Shown here piece after piece: positions 9,074-18,202 of a stretch of 64,000 nucleotides of DNA. Both the position numbers and the translations under genes were made by a program. The stretch covers positions 1 to 64,000 of the forward strand of contig NZ_FQYP01000008.1 of the NCBI RefSeq assembly GCF_900141785.1. The letters run 5' to 3'. Each line of letters starts with the position of its first letter. The first letter of the stretch is position 1. Source of the DNA: Aquimarina spongiae (lineage in GTDB: Bacteria > Bacteroidota > Bacteroidia > Flavobacteriales > Flavobacteriaceae). The notes under the pieces were generated by a model that did no database searches, was not told the DNA's origin, and worked only from the letters and a program-made list of their open reading frames with translations.

Positions 9074-10138
9074 ATGAAATTTCAGAAATACCTTCTTATC
9101 GTTCTTTTATGCTTTCCCTTTATTGGGATTGCGCAGTATCAATTTACCGGAGAGGTAGACAAAGATAATTGGCCGGAAGCAGTCTATCTTTCTCTTATTG
9201 AAGATTACAGAAAATTATCCGGAGTGTATCCGGAGCAGATCATACAAAAAACACAACCAGACTCTTTGGGTATCTTTATTTTTGTTGGGGATCATTTACC
9301 CAAGGGGAATCATATTTATAAAATACAGACACATAATTGCTCGGGTACCGAGGAAGACAATGTTCATTTTGACGGTTTTTGCCCTAAGAGCAAAGAAATC
9401 CTATTCATTGCAAAGAATACAGATACCATCGCACTCCCTTTTTCTTTTGATCAAGAAATGTTTTGCAAAGTAGTCTCTACCAATCAAAAAAGCGATGCAT
9501 TTATCAAAATCGATTCGCTAATTCATGAAATGCAATACGCTTTTGGAAAATATCGAAGTACTACGAGTCAAAAAATAAATGCCGCCAAGTGGTTGACAAC
9601 CTTACAAGATTATGCACAAGAACAAAACGAGCCATTATTAGAGCTTTATGTGTATAGTTTTTTATCCAATAAAAGCAACGAACTTCATAAGTACTATTTG
9701 GAGGATCTAAAGCAAAACGCCTATTATGATGAATTGCTTAATAGATTACAACAACAATATCCAGAGAGTCCGTACACCGAACAATATCGGATGGAATTAG
9801 CTTCAGACAGATTTTTATCGAACCCAGAGGAACATACTGCAAAAAAGCCATGGTTACCCATTATTGCTATCCTTTTACTTCTTTCTGTAGTGCTCAATTT
9901 ATTTCAACTTTATCATCATCGTAAGAAAAAAGCAGTATCCCATCTTCTAAAAGAACAAAATCTTACGCCTCAGGAGCAAAAAATTCTGGAACTTATCCTA
10001 CAGGATAAAACGAACAAAGAGATTGCGACTACCATATTTGTAAGTGTTAGCACCGTAAAAACACACATTAACAACCTCTACAAGAAATTAAACGTTGCCT
10101 CTAGAGAAGAAGTTAAATCGTTATATACTAGTAGCTAG
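9074..10138 (+). CDS. Membrane-tethered LuxR-family transcriptional regulator
   Basis: A 354-aa protein with an N-terminal signal peptide (KYLLIVLLCFPFIGIAQ), an extracytoplasmic region of about 240 residues with several cysteines (HNCSGTEEDN, FDGFCPKS), one membrane helix at about 263-280 (WLPIIAILLLLSVVLNLF), and a C-terminal LuxR/GerE helix-turn-helix (LTPQEQKILELILQDKTNKE, then VSVSTVKTHINNLYKKLN). The layout fits a one-component sensor that binds DNA from the membrane. No kinase or ligand gene is adjacent. The signal and target genes are unknown. Confidence 0.85.
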   Translation: MKFQKYLLIVLLCFPFIGIAQYQFTGEVDKDNWPEAVYLSLIEDYRKLSGVYPEQIIQKTQPDSLGIFIFVGDHLPKGNHIYKIQTHNCSGTEEDNVHFDGFCPKSKEILFIAKNTDTIALPFSFDQEMFCKVVSTNQKSDAFIKIDSLIHEMQYAFGKYRSTTSQKINAAKWLTTLQDYAQEQNEPLLELYVYSFLSNKSNELHKYYLEDLKQNAYYDELLNRLQQQYPESPYTEQYRMELASDRFLSNPEEHTAKKPWLPIIAILLLLSVVLNLFQLYHHRKKKAVSHLLKEQNLTPQEQKILELILQDKTNKEIATTIFVSVSTVKTHINNLYKKLNVASREEVKSLYTSS

Positions 10139-10276
10139 CAAAATTTCCACCCCGGGTCTAGTCCCGATTTCGACCCCAGTTTTTTCATTTTTCTCTTTGC
10201 AAAACCTCAATTTTGAAATGTTCATTTCTATAGAATGTACTTAATCAATTTATGTATTAATCCAAAAAATTAAAAG

Positions 10277-10741
10277 ATGAAAAAACTTATGTTACCTACT
10301 ATGTTAGCACTATTTCTAATTTTTACTACTTCTTGCAAAGACAAAGCAACCGACAAAATACAAGCCGAGAATCTAGAAATAGCTGCAAACAACAGTTTAA
10401 AAATTGCAGACTTGCCAGTAATGACATTTTCGAAGGTAAGTCATGATTTTGGAACCATAAACGAAGGAGAAATCGTAAAGCATCCGTTTACCTTTACCAA
10501 TACTGGTAATGCTCCTCTTGTTATTATTAGCGCCAAAGGAAGTTGCGGATGTACGGTGAGTGATTGGCCAAAAGAACCTATTGCTCCGGGTGCTGTGGGA
10601 ACACTTTTGGTTACCTTTAACTCAAACGGAAAGCCAAATCTGCAAACCAAACAGGTTACGATAACAGCAAATACCGAAAAAGGAAAAGAGACCTTAAAAA
10701 TCAAAGCCATGGTTACTCCAAAACATAAATCTGGACGTTAA
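10277..10741 (+). CDS. DUF1573 lipoprotein
   Basis: A 154-aa lipoprotein (signal ending in FTTSC) with one DUF1573 domain, an Ig-like fold common in Bacteroidota. Diagnostic strings are SHDFGTINEGEIVKHPFTFTN, GSCGCTVSDWP and LLVTFNSNGK. Function is unknown; related domains are extracytoplasmic. A strong terminator follows it, so it is a separate unit from lysS. Confidence 0.9.
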   Translation: MKKLMLPTMLALFLIFTTSCKDKATDKIQAENLEIAANNSLKIADLPVMTFSKVSHDFGTINEGEIVKHPFTFTNTGNAPLVIISAKGSCGCTVSDWPKEPIAPGAVGTLLVTFNSNGKPNLQTKQVTITANTEKGKETLKIKAMVTPKHKSGR

Positions 10742-10764
10742 TTTTGACATCAAAAAACGAATCC

Positions 10765-10793
10765 AAATCCCGTCGGTTGACGGGATTTTTTGT
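10765..10793 (+). terminator. Terminator after the DUF1573 gene
   Basis: AAATCCCGTC (10765-10774), loop GGTT, GACGGGATTT (10779-10788), then a T run: a ten-base-pair stem typical of intrinsic termination. Confidence 0.85.
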
Positions 10794-10851
10794 TTTGAAA
10801 TATTCCTTAAATTTTGAAAAGCAGAAATCTTTAAAATTGGGTTTCCCGAAA

Positions 10852-10882
10852 TTGACAGATTACCACATAGTTCGTATCTTTG
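10852..10882 (+). promoter_or_regulatory. lysS promoter
   Basis: TTG (10852-10854), a 20-base spacer and TATCTTTG (10875-10882) match the Bacteroidota sigma-factor consensus. The lysS ATG is 21 bases downstream, giving a 5' leader of about 15 bases. Confidence 0.7.
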
Positions 10883-10903
10883 CCAGCTTAAAACGGCAGA
10901 ATT

Positions 10904-12592
10904 ATGCAATTATCAGAACAAGAACTTGTACGACGAGAAAAATTAAATGCGCTGCGCAATTTGGGAATCAACCCTTATCCAGCTGCATTGTACCCAACCG
11001 ATCACACTTCAGAAAAGATCAAACAGGAATTTACCGAAGGTAAAAAGGTGGTGATTGCAGGGCGACTAATGTCTAGACGTATACAAGGAAAAGCTTCTTT
11101 TGCAGAATTACAGGATGCCGATGGGCGAGTGCAAGTATATTTCAATAGAGATGAGATTTGTACTGGTGAAGATAAAACCCAGTACAATGAGGTTTATAAA
11201 AAACTTCTTGATATAGGAGATTTTATAGGTGTAGAAGGTGAACTATTTACCACAAAAGTTGGTGAAAAAACAGTAATGGTAAAAGATTTTACGCTATTGA
11301 GTAAAGCATTACGACCATTACCACTGCCTAAAACAGATAAGGACGGAAATACTTTTGATGAGTTTAACGATCCAGAATTGAGATATCGCCAACGCTATGC
11401 AGATTTGGTGGTTAACCCACAGGTAAAAGATGTTTTTGTAAAGAGAACCAAGCTTTTTAATGCGATGCGGGACTTTTTTAATGATCGAGGGTATTTTGAG
11501 GTAGAAACTCCAATTTTGCAACCGATCCCTGGAGGTGCTGCAGCACGTCCTTTTGTCACTCATCACAATTCTTTGGATATTCCTTTGTATATGAGGATAG
11601 CCAACGAGTTGTATTTAAAAAGACTTATAGTTGGAGGCTTTGACGGGGTATATGAGTTTTCGAAAAATTTCCGTAATGAAGGAATGGATCGTACCCACAA
11701 CCCAGAGTTTACTGCTATGGAAATCTATGTTGCTTACAAAGATTACAACTGGATGATGGATTTTTGTGAGCAGTTATTAGAGTTCTGTGCGATTGCGGTA
11801 AATGGTACAACCAAAGTAACTTTTGGAGATCATGAAATTGATTTTAAAGCGCCTTATGCTCGCGTAACCATGACCGATGCTATCAAACATTTTAGTGGTT
11901 TTGATATTACGGATAAAACTGAAGAGGAGATTCGTAGTGCTGCCAAAGAAATGGGTATAGAAGTGGACGATACTATGGGTAAAGGAAAGCTGATCGACGA
12001 GATTTTTGGAGAAAAATGTGAAGGCAATTATATCCAGCCTACCTTTATCACAGATTATCCAAAAGAAATGAGCCCTCTATGTAAGGAGCACCGAGATAAC
12101 CCAGAACTTACCGAGCGTTTTGAATTAATGGTCTGCGGAAAAGAGATTGCCAATGCGTATTCTGAGTTGAATGATCCAATCGATCAACGAGAACGTTTTG
12201 AAGATCAATTAAAGTTAAGCGAAAAAGGAGATGACGAAGCTATGTTTATTGATCATGATTTCTTGCGAGCTCTAGAATATGGTATGCCTCCTACCTCAGG
12301 AATGGGAATTGGTATGGATCGCCTGATTATGTATCTTACCAACAATCAATCAATACAAGAAGTCTTATTTTTCCCGCAAATGCGACCAGAGAAAAAGGCC
12401 GTAACCCTTACTGAAGAGGAAAAAGCAGTAGTATCTATTTTGAAAAGTACTTCTCCAATTGATTTGAATGAATTAAAGTCAAAATCAGGATTAAGTAATA
12501 AAAAATGGGACAAAACCATTAAGGGATTAACCAAAAACAAATTAGCTAAAGTAGACAAAACCGAAGAAGGATTACTTGTCGAGCTTTTGTAA
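10904..12592 (+). CDS. lysS: Lysyl-tRNA synthetase (class II)
   Basis: LysS charges tRNA-Lys in the cytoplasm. The 562-aa protein has an N-terminal OB-fold anticodon-binding domain (VVIAGRLMSRRIQGKASFAE), motif 1 around FFNDRGYFEVETPIL, motif 2 in FRNEGMDRTHNPEFTAMEIY, and motif 3 in SGMGIGMDRLIMYL. About 60 residues beyond the usual C-terminus (from about residue 500, LTEEEKAVVSILKSTSPIDL onward) look like a small winged-helix extension. The ATG at 10904 follows a consensus promoter closely. Confidence 0.96.
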   Translation: MQLSEQELVRREKLNALRNLGINPYPAALYPTDHTSEKIKQEFTEGKKVVIAGRLMSRRIQGKASFAELQDADGRVQVYFNRDEICTGEDKTQYNEVYKKLLDIGDFIGVEGELFTTKVGEKTVMVKDFTLLSKALRPLPLPKTDKDGNTFDEFNDPELRYRQRYADLVVNPQVKDVFVKRTKLFNAMRDFFNDRGYFEVETPILQPIPGGAAARPFVTHHNSLDIPLYMRIANELYLKRLIVGGFDGVYEFSKNFRNEGMDRTHNPEFTAMEIYVAYKDYNWMMDFCEQLLEFCAIAVNGTTKVTFGDHEIDFKAPYARVTMTDAIKHFSGFDITDKTEEEIRSAAKEMGIEVDDTMGKGKLIDEIFGEKCEGNYIQPTFITDYPKEMSPLCKEHRDNPELTERFELMVCGKEIANAYSELNDPIDQRERFEDQLKLSEKGDDEAMFIDHDFLRALEYGMPPTSGMGIGMDRLIMYLTNNQSIQEVLFFPQMRPEKKAVTLTEEEKAVVSILKSTSPIDLNELKSKSGLSNKKWDKTIKGLTKNKLAKVDKTEEGLLVELL

Positions 12593-12626
12593 TTGATTAA
12601 CCCCTTTTATAAAACAATTTGAGAGA

Positions 12627-12657
12627 TGGCTTTGGTACGATGTACCAAAGCTATTTT
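12627..12657. terminator. Bidirectional terminator between lysS and the MORN gene
   Basis: GCTTTGGTAC (12629-12638) pairs perfectly with GTACCAAAGC (12642-12651) across a three-base loop, between convergent genes. Confidence 0.75.
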
Positions 12658-13120
12658 AGTTTTTACTCGCAACTAGAACATCAGCTTCCCATACACCTTC
12701 TTGTGTAAGATTACCTTCACTGTCATACGATTTTCCTTTACCATTCCTGGAATTATTTTTCCATTTCCCACTATACTTAGTACCGTCTGACCAATACATG
12801 GTTCCTTTACCATGGCGTAAGTTATTTTTGAAAGATCCTTCATAACGATCTCCATTGGGCCAGGTATACGTACCCTTTCCAGAAATTTTATTACTCCCAA
12901 AACTTCCAGAATAGGTGGCTTTGTCAAACCACACTACATTTCCTTTCACCAAATGTCCCTGAGAAATTTCTACGTCATAATATGCTCCTGCATGGGTAAA
13001 TTTATGCCATCCGTTTGGTAATTGGTTGATCCCGCTTGAAACTGGATAATTTAGTTCTTGTGCTTTAACTCCCAGCGCTCCGACAAGGAGTAACCCTATT
13101 AGTATTAATTTCTTTCCCAT
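12656..13120 (-). CDS. MORN-repeat protein
   Basis: A 154-aa exported protein: signal peptide (LILIGLLLVGALGVKAQ), then three to four MORN repeats, visible as YSGSFGSNKISGKGTYTWPN, YEGSFKNNLRHGKGTMYW and YSGKWKNNSRNGKGKSYDS. MORN repeats form a beta hairpin solenoid and often serve as binding scaffolds. There is no operon partner. Specific function is unknown. Confidence 0.85.
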   Translation of the reverse strand: MGKKLILIGLLLVGALGVKAQELNYPVSSGINQLPNGWHKFTHAGAYYDVEISQGHLVKGNVVWFDKATYSGSFGSNKISGKGTYTWPNGDRYEGSFKNNLRHGKGTMYWSDGTKYSGKWKNNSRNGKGKSYDSEGNLTQEGVWEADVLVASKN

Positions 13121-13201
13121 AATATTTTTTATAATGGGTCGATAAACACAAGCTTCTACTTACAGATAACCTGCTTATTTTTTGCATTTTAACCGTAACA
13201 A

Positions 13202-13235
13202 AAAAGGAAGTGCTATGATAAAAACACTTCCTTTT
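13202..13235 (-). terminator. Terminator after the PhoD-like gene
   Basis: AAAAGGAAGTG (13202-13212) pairs with CACTTCCTTTT (13225-13235). On the minus strand the stem is followed by a T run, 20 bases past the stop codon of the phosphatase gene. Confidence 0.7.
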
Positions 13236-13255
13236 CCCCCTTTTAAAAACAAATC

Positions 13256-15013
13256 CTAACTATACGAAACTATTTTTCCTACAGTTTCTGTATAATTTTC
13301 TTGAGCAATGGTATCTATAAACATCCATTGCGCTTCTGCCGTACCAGAAGTAAATATCATTTTGAGATATCCCCTCCTGGAGGTATCTGTATATTGTAAA
13401 TCATCAATTAATGTTTGAAGCGAAAATTCAAAACCACTTACCTGATCACTTTCTATCCCCGCAAAACTTTCAAACCCGGGCGAAGTAACCGACGATGTAG
13501 CAAACTCCATCCCCACTTCATCTCCTCCTGCGTTTTTAAGCACGTTGTGCCATGCATTATGGGTGTCTCCAGCCAAACAAACCATTTTCTTTCCGTTTAA
13601 CATTTCAAAAAGCTGCTCTCTCTCGGTAAAATACCCATCCCACGCATCAAGGTTGTACGGTAGTACAGTTCTAACTCTGGTAATTTCTTCGGTAGTAAGT
13701 GTAACATCTCCAGCCAATAATCTCCCTTTGATTTCGGTGAGCTGAGCTAAAGATCCCTGGAATCTGGCAGCAGTTTCTGCAGAAAGGGTACCTGCGGCCC
13801 CTATTTCAGCAACCACTTGACCGAGTAAAATCAATAATTCTGCTGGCATAAACATTTTACCCATCAAAACTTGCTGTCCAAACACTTGCCATGAAGCACT
13901 ACTAGCACTTATTGCCCCAGACAACCATTGCTTTTGATCTGCACCTAATAGTGTTCTCCCCGGATTCAATAAAGCAGTCTGGAAAGCTTCACCATCTAAT
14001 GCACCTGTGGTGAAATCAAAAAAGTCGTTGTATGAAATTTGTTTATCTCTTCCTATAATTCGAGTATCTAACATATGAAGGCTAAGAATGGCTCCAAAAT
14101 CAAAAGTTCTATAGATTTTAGAAGGATCGGTAGTTCTTACCGGAAGAAACTCGCTATACACCTGAATAGCGGTTTGTTTCCTCACTTCGTATGAACCTTC
14201 AGACTCTTGGTGGTTTTCTGCTCCATCTTTGTAAGCATCGTTGGTTACCTCATGATCATCCCAAACACAAATGAAAGGTTTTTTCTGATGAGCTAATTGC
14301 AATTGCTTATCGCTACGATATTGTCTGTATCGCTCCCGATAATCTTCTAAACTAAGAATTTCGTTTGCAGGTTCGTGTACTCTATCCAGTGCTACTGTAT
14401 TCTCGTTGGTGCCATATTCTCCTTCTCCGTATTCGTAGATATAATCTCCCAAATGTACAATCACATCGACATCAGAATTTGCCATTGCTCCATAGGCATT
14501 AAACAACCCGGCAGCATAATTAGCACAAGAACACACCGCAAGCTTAATATTATTTACGGCATCTCCAACGTCTGGTAATGTAATCGTCTCTCCTGTAACC
14601 GAAACTGTTTTGGTTTCGATATTGAAGAATCTATAATAAAATTTAGCATTGGATGACAAATCCTGTACATCTATAGCTACGGTATAATCATTTGCTTCAA
14701 AAGTGCCAATTTCGCCGCTTCTCACCACATTCTCAAATGCCTTATCGGTGGCTACCTGCCAATTCAATGTAATTCCATCTACTGGTGAAGTTTTTGCAAA
14801 GGCTTTGGAACCCGGGGTAAAACGGGTCCAAATAATTACACTTGTATTGGTTGGATCAAAACTACCCACACCTTCAAAAAAATTATCGGTTACCAAATCC
14901 GGGATTGGTGTGATCGGTAAATCATCGTCATTATCACAACTTACATATATTGGGGCTAACATAAGGCCTCCTGTAGCCAAAAGGGATTTTTCGAAAAATT
15001 TTCTTCTGTTCAT
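13256..15013 (-). CDS. PhoD-like alkaline phosphatase/phosphodiesterase
   Basis: A 585-aa exported metallophosphatase of the PhoD family, which hydrolyses phosphate esters and scavenges phosphate outside the cytoplasmic membrane. The N-terminus MNRRKFFEKSLLATGG is a twin-arginine signal, followed by a possible lipobox (YVSC). A fibronectin-like PhoD N-domain (ICWTRF-type string IIWTRFTPG) precedes the metal-binding core: CSCANYAAGLFNAYGAMANSD, HLGDYIYEYGE, CVWDDHEVTND, HMLDTRIIGRD and LAGDTHNAWHNV. Length is typical. No pho regulatory site was recognised. Confidence 0.92.
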   Translation of the reverse strand: MNRRKFFEKSLLATGGLMLAPIYVSCDNDDDLPITPIPDLVTDNFFEGVGSFDPTNTSVIIWTRFTPGSKAFAKTSPVDGITLNWQVATDKAFENVVRSGEIGTFEANDYTVAIDVQDLSSNAKFYYRFFNIETKTVSVTGETITLPDVGDAVNNIKLAVCSCANYAAGLFNAYGAMANSDVDVIVHLGDYIYEYGEGEYGTNENTVALDRVHEPANEILSLEDYRERYRQYRSDKQLQLAHQKKPFICVWDDHEVTNDAYKDGAENHQESEGSYEVRKQTAIQVYSEFLPVRTTDPSKIYRTFDFGAILSLHMLDTRIIGRDKQISYNDFFDFTTGALDGEAFQTALLNPGRTLLGADQKQWLSGAISASSASWQVFGQQVLMGKMFMPAELLILLGQVVAEIGAAGTLSAETAARFQGSLAQLTEIKGRLLAGDVTLTTEEITRVRTVLPYNLDAWDGYFTEREQLFEMLNGKKMVCLAGDTHNAWHNVLKNAGGDEVGMEFATSSVTSPGFESFAGIESDQVSGFEFSLQTLIDDLQYTDTSRRGYLKMIFTSGTAEAQWMFIDTIAQENYTETVGKIVSYS

Positions 15014-15140
15014 AGTATGCTTTTTTTAATGGCATAAAGGTATTTTCACTCTTGTAGCTGAAGGTTATGCTTCAATTAAATAAACCTTAATTGTTAGGCC
15101 ATCAAGTTTACCAGATTGTAAGGTCAAAAAATACGTCGTA

Positions 15141-15170
15141 TTGGTGTTTGATAAGAATCTGCTATATTTG
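15141..15170 (+). promoter_or_regulatory. Promoter of the SPOR-like gene
   Basis: TTG (15141-15143), a 19-base spacer and TATATTTG (15163-15170) match the Bacteroidota consensus exactly. The start codon follows 17 bases later. Confidence 0.7.
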
Positions 15171-15186
15171 AGTGATTTAAAACCAA

Positions 15187-15795
15187 ATGACCATGCCTTT
15201 TATCACAGACGAAGAATTACAGGATCTTAAAACCCAAGTTGAACAAGCCGAAGAATCAAAACGCAGTTCAGAATATATGCGGGACAAAGCCGTAAAGGAT
15301 GAAAAAGAAAATTCTCGTAAGTTCAAAATTGCAACGATTATCCTTGGTATTTTGGCACTACTAGGAATTGCAGGTACTGTTTACTTTATGAACTTCAATA
15401 CTCCGGCCAACATGATATCTCAAAAGGATCACAAGGAGAAAATAGGGGTATTAGAAAATAAAATCACTGAATTAGAAGGTACACTTCAAAATCTTTCTAT
15501 GAATCAAGAGTTACAGGCAGAAGATTCTGGAGACGCTGGTACGTTGGATGACAAAGTAGTATATGCAGTTCAAATAGGTGCTTTTGAGGAGAAAAACCTA
15601 TCCCTATACTCTGACAACTTTGTTAATTTCAAAGAAATTAAAAGTGAAGGCTTCAATAAATATGCTTTAGGTAATTTTGAAACTCTTAATGAAGCAAAGA
15701 AATTCAGAAGAGAATTAGTAAAATTAGGATTCAGAAATGCTTTTATAGGTTCGTATCAAAACGGAAAACGGGTAAAAATAGAAGAAGCCTGGTAG
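15187..15795 (+). CDS. Membrane protein with C-terminal SPOR-like domain
   Basis: A 202-aa type II membrane protein. Residues 1-45 are charged and coiled-coil-like (DEELQDLKTQVEQAEESKRS), one membrane helix lies at about 48-69 (IATIILGILALLGIAGTVYF), a second short coiled coil follows, and the last 80 residues (VYAVQIGAFEEKNL, FKEIKSEGFNKYALGNFETL, AKKFRRELVKLGFRNAFIG) have the pattern of a SPOR peptidoglycan-binding domain. ATG codons at 15187 and 15193 are both possible starts. A role at the cell wall or septum is inferred from the domain. Confidence 0.75.
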   Translation: MTMPFITDEELQDLKTQVEQAEESKRSSEYMRDKAVKDEKENSRKFKIATIILGILALLGIAGTVYFMNFNTPANMISQKDHKEKIGVLENKITELEGTLQNLSMNQELQAEDSGDAGTLDDKVVYAVQIGAFEEKNLSLYSDNFVNFKEIKSEGFNKYALGNFETLNEAKKFRRELVKLGFRNAFIGSYQNGKRVKIEEAW

Positions 15796-15810
15796 GTAAA
15801 ACATAAAAAC

Positions 15811-15851
15811 AAAAAGAGGTTGATAACACGGATATATCAACCTCTTTTTTT
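15811..15851. terminator. Bidirectional terminator after the SPOR-like gene
   Basis: AAAAAGAGGTTGATA (15811-15825) pairs with TATCAACCTCTTTTT (15835-15849), flanked by A and T runs, between convergent genes. Confidence 0.85.
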
Positions 15852-15876
15852 GCAATCAATCAACTCAATCAAAAGA

Positions 15877-16221
15877 TCAGACTCTAACCACAACATATTG
15901 TCGACCTGTTCTTTTGTAATACACTCCTCGGTGTTTGTAATATTTCACCCCTCTTACTTTAACTACTTTGTAACCTCTTGGTAATGCAGCCACTCTAACT
16001 CCTACTGGAGCAGTAACCACTCGATATCCTCGATTTCTTTTCACATACCACACTCCATTACTTCGATAGTATCGTACATTGTTATGTACCACCACCTTGG
16101 GATGATGCAATTTGGTCACTACAACAGTATTAGCCGGCTGCACCCTTACCGCGGTTGCACAAGAGGTAGACAGAAAAGAAATTAATAAAACAACAAGCCC
16201 CGTTTTTAGTACCATTTTCAT
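15877..16221 (-). CDS. Small Tyr/Val-rich lipoprotein (DUF6515-like)
   Basis: A lipoprotein of about 114 aa (signal MKMVLKTGLVVLLISFLSTSC). The mature part is rich in Val, Tyr and Arg and contains two similar units, VRYYRSNGVWYVKRNRGYRV and VKYYKHRGVYYKRTGRQYVV. This resembles the DUF6515 type of small periplasmic proteins. I prefer the ATG at 16221, preceded by AAGGAT, over the in-frame ATG at 16239. Function is unknown. Confidence 0.65.
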   Translation of the reverse strand: MKMVLKTGLVVLLISFLSTSCATAVRVQPANTVVVTKLHHPKVVVHNNVRYYRSNGVWYVKRNRGYRVVTAPVGVRVAALPRGYKVVKVRGVKYYKHRGVYYKRTGRQYVVVRV

Positions 16222-16277
16222 ATCCTTAGTTTTTATCATTTACTTCTTAGACAGAAAATTTACACAAAGGTTTAATG

Positions 16278-16835
16278 CTATTGTTCTTTTTCTACATATT
16301 CTTTGATCGAAACACCATCAATAACTACATCACTAAGCACAGATTGCCCTTCCTTAATATGTACTTTACCATATACGTCGTGATGCACATTGGTTCTATT
16401 TACTTTTCTATAGGCCTCTTCGGCATCGTATGCTTTGGACTCCTCCATATAATATCTGTTAAACGGCAACTCAAAATTTACTACTCCATTATAATTACCA
16501 GTCACTTTGGCTAGCACAAAGTCTTTATCAATATCTAATTCGGTCTTACTTATTTGTACTGTCTTTGCAAATCCATCTGCATCCTTATCGATATACACTT
16601 TGATTTCATCTCCATAAACAATGGTAGTGTCCTTCATCTTAAAGGAGTTCATTTCATAATGAAGTGTAATATATTTCCCTCTGAAAGGATCTGAAGGGTC
16701 GATAGGCATCGTTCTAAATCTGTATAGCTCTCCTGACTTCAAAATATCCTCTTGCTCATAGATCATTTGAACAGGTATAAAAATTTGAATTAGTGCCAAT
16801 ACTATAAATCCTATGAATAAATGTATCGTCTTCAT
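16278..16835 (-). CDS. GDYXXLXY-domain membrane-anchored protein
   Basis: A 185-aa protein with an N-terminal membrane helix (IHLFIGFIVLALIQIFIPV) and an extracytoplasmic domain. The string RFRTMPIDPSDPFRGKYITLHY matches the family signature GDYxxLxY with the Asp replaced by Lys. Its start ATG overlaps the stop of the DUF2157 gene by four bases (ATGA), so the two are translationally coupled and are probably partners. Families of this pair co-occur widely; the function is not known. Confidence 0.8.
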   Translation of the reverse strand: MKTIHLFIGFIVLALIQIFIPVQMIYEQEDILKSGELYRFRTMPIDPSDPFRGKYITLHYEMNSFKMKDTTIVYGDEIKVYIDKDADGFAKTVQISKTELDIDKDFVLAKVTGNYNGVVNFELPFNRYYMEESKAYDAEEAYRKVNRTNVHHDVYGKVHIKEGQSVLSDVVIDGVSIKEYVEKEQ

Positions 16836-18133
16836 AATTGTAAATCTTTTAATTGTTTTTTAATTCGTTGTTGTTTTTTCAGCATCATATAATTGGTCAC
16901 AAAAAAGCCAATCCCTACCAAAACAAATAATACTCCCCTTAACACGAAACTCATCCCCGTATCAAAAAAACGACAAGCAATAAGAATTGAAATAATTAGT
17001 AATCCATAATTAAGGATTCCGAAATTAAACTTATTCGCTCCTATTCTTATGGCAGATATTCCTAATGCAAAAGCCAAAGCATTCATTAAGACCACCGGCA
17101 CCACTTCTAATGATGAAAGGAAAAAATACACAATCGTAAACAACACAAATGTGATTTGAAACAAATTGATTTGGCGAATTCCTTTTTTTATGAAATGATA
17201 AATAACAAGCCCAAATGCTATCAAAAAGAGTGCTGCGCTGATATACATCTCCTGTAAACCATACTCAAACTTGAGTGGTAACTCCTCCCACAACCATCGA
17301 AATGTAAATGTCAATAAGAATGAAACCGTTCCTAATGACCCAATAATCAAGTACCCATTCCTCAAGGTTCTTAAGGATTTGAACACCTCCAATCGACCTA
17401 TATTATATAGCAACCCATAAAATGCGATATAGGCTACTAGTATTAAATCTCCTTTATCACCAATAATAGTGGGTAGCGTAATCGCAAAACTTATTGGTAA
17501 AATCCAATTAAAAATGGTAACTACGTTACTTAAAAGCCTTTGTTTTAATAGGATTAAATAATGTGGAATCACCAACAACATAAACAATAGGTACAACCAA
17601 GGTGTTTGATGACTTCTGTAGTTCCAGAAACCAACTTCTGCTGCATAGTATGTACTCCAAATGACCACTAGTATTGCAATCATATGGGATCGTAACACAT
17701 AAATTAATGGAAGACACAATGCTATCCACACCAAAAGGAATGAACTGATATTTCCTGGTATGTTATAAATCTGGCTTACCAAAGAAATACAGGCTCCAAC
17801 GGCAAAAAACAAAAACGTCCCTGAAGCCTCTCTCCAGGTTGCAGATTTATCTTTCAGAATTGAAAACCCTACAAAAAACTGCCCTAAAAGTAAAGGTATA
17901 AAGGCTAATACTGTTTTTGTAATTCTCGAAAAATCATCCCAATTATGTGCTAACATTAGAATAATTCCTGATCCTATCAGTAGTGCTCCTAAAACCCCAA
18001 AAATGGTAAATAATCTATTCGGTTTACCAATATCTTTTGTGGCATAATATTGTTCTATCTTATCTGCGAGCTCTGGCGAAATGACCTTATCTTTTACCAA
18101 AGTTTTAAGCTCTTTATTAAATCTCGAACCCAT
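16832..18133 (-). CDS. DUF2157 polytopic membrane protein
   Basis: A 433-aa integral membrane protein. A soluble N-terminus (FNKELKTLVKDKVISPELADKIEQYY) is typical of DUF2157 and is followed by about ten or more hydrophobic helices. I chose the ATG at 18133 (MGSRFNKEL), because the upstream extension to 18199 crosses a terminator hairpin and adds residues unlike the family. It overlaps the GDYXXLXY gene by four bases. Function is unknown. Confidence 0.82.
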   Translation of the reverse strand: MGSRFNKELKTLVKDKVISPELADKIEQYYATKDIGKPNRLFTIFGVLGALLIGSGIILMLAHNWDDFSRITKTVLAFIPLLLGQFFVGFSILKDKSATWREASGTFLFFAVGACISLVSQIYNIPGNISSFLLVWIALCLPLIYVLRSHMIAILVVIWSTYYAAEVGFWNYRSHQTPWLYLLFMLLVIPHYLILLKQRLLSNVVTIFNWILPISFAITLPTIIGDKGDLILVAYIAFYGLLYNIGRLEVFKSLRTLRNGYLIIGSLGTVSFLLTFTFRWLWEELPLKFEYGLQEMYISAALFLIAFGLVIYHFIKKGIRQINLFQITFVLFTIVYFFLSSLEVVPVVLMNALAFALGISAIRIGANKFNFGILNYGLLIISILIACRFFDTGMSFVLRGVLFVLVGIGFFVTNYMMLKKQQRIKKQLKDLQL

Positions 18134-18166
18134 GATATAAAATTGTTTAGTTATAAATGTAAGTAA

Positions 18167-18196
18167 AAAGACAGCTGCTGTTACACAGCTGTCTTT
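18167..18196 (-). terminator. Terminator of the YiaA-type gene
   Basis: AAAGACAGCTG (18167-18177) pairs with CAGCTGTCTTT (18186-18196). On the minus strand the stem is followed by TTTTTACTT. It lies between the YiaA-type gene and the DUF2157 gene, both on the minus strand. Confidence 0.7.
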
Positions 18197-18202
18197 CAAA
18201 TC

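Noticed and set aside
10153..10182. Possible terminator after the LuxR gene (GGGTC/GACCC then T run)
   Set aside because: The stem has only five base pairs with a 13-base loop, too weak to support.
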